DNA of 14,221 nucleotides. Origin: JAKORR01 sp964608495. Lineage in GTDB: Bacteria > Armatimonadota > Zipacnadia > Zipacnadales > FEN-943. The DNA lies in assembly GCA_964608495.1 (NCBI GenBank), contig CAZSOQ010000133.1, forward strand, positions 1-14,221, read 5' to 3'. Position numbers and translations under genes: made by a program. A model generated the notes under the pieces. It was given only the letters and a program-made list of their open reading frames with translations, was not told where the DNA came from and searched no databases. Positions 14,112-14,221 of the stretch are shown piece after piece; position 1 is the stretch's first letter; every line of letters starts with the position of its first letter.

Positions 14112-14221
14112 AAGTCGCTCCCCCGCGCAAGGCGGACTGAACTGCAGGGGGAGGGGATCTGTCCAGCGCGACAGGTCCCCTCCCCCTGCAGTTCAGTCCG
14201 CCTTGCGCGGGGGAGCGTCTT
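14112..14221. repeat. 46-bp inverted repeat at the window edge, upstream of xseA
   Basis: The left arm 14112-14157 and right arm 14176-14221 are reverse complements over 46 bp with one mismatch (14115 against 14218). The 18-nt centre adds an inner CTGTC/GACAG stem (14159-14163 and 14170-14174) with a 6-nt loop. Each arm also holds its own CTCCCCC/GGGGGAG pair (14118-14124 with 14147-14153; 14180-14186 with 14209-14215), so two small hairpins could form instead of one large one. It stops at the last base of the window, so the outer boundary is unknown. It may be a cruciform or leader element, a terminator of an upstream gene, a dispersed repeat, or a fold-back or graph-break artefact at a contig end. 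Confidence 0.85.

Overview
The window is 14.2 kb of very GC-rich bacterial DNA. All twelve genes I can support lie on the minus strand, so transcription runs from high to low coordinates. They are packed with short gaps or overlaps, and every one has the low-noise protein sequence of a real gene. I see no tRNA, rRNA, CRISPR array, insertion sequence or phage gene.

In transcription order the first part is xseA, a secreted multidomain GH123/DUF4091-like protein, xseB, dxs, a secreted 13-repeat TPR protein, nadK and recN. This is a variant of the housekeeping cluster seen in many bacteria (xseA-xseB-ispA-dxs-tlyA-nadK-argR-recN). Here ispA, tlyA and argR are missing, a glycosidase-like gene splits xseA from xseB, and a TPR gene sits where tlyA usually does. 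The second part is a four-subunit 2-oxoacid:ferredoxin oxidoreductase (delta ferredoxin, alpha, beta, gamma), joined to recN by a 4-nt stop/start overlap. The last gene is a translin/TRAX-family protein, a family best known from eukaryotes and archaea. It keeps the acidic residues that, from memory, form the TRAX ribonuclease site.

The organism is a bacterium: it has DXS, exonuclease VII, RecN and Sec-type signal peptides. The VOR/KOR-type enzyme suggests anaerobic or ferredoxin-based metabolism. High GC, a large DUF4091-type secreted protein and TPR-rich secreted proteins would fit Armatimonadota, Planctomycetota or a related uncultured lineage, but the phylum is a guess.

The right edge (14112-14221) is a 46-bp inverted repeat with one mismatch around an 18-nt centre, directly upstream of xseA and running to the last base. 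It is either a real cruciform or hairpin element or an assembly boundary or fold-back artefact. The most interesting points are the bacterial TRAX-like gene coupled to an oxidoreductase operon, the gene inserted between the two exonuclease VII subunits, and this terminal inverted repeat.
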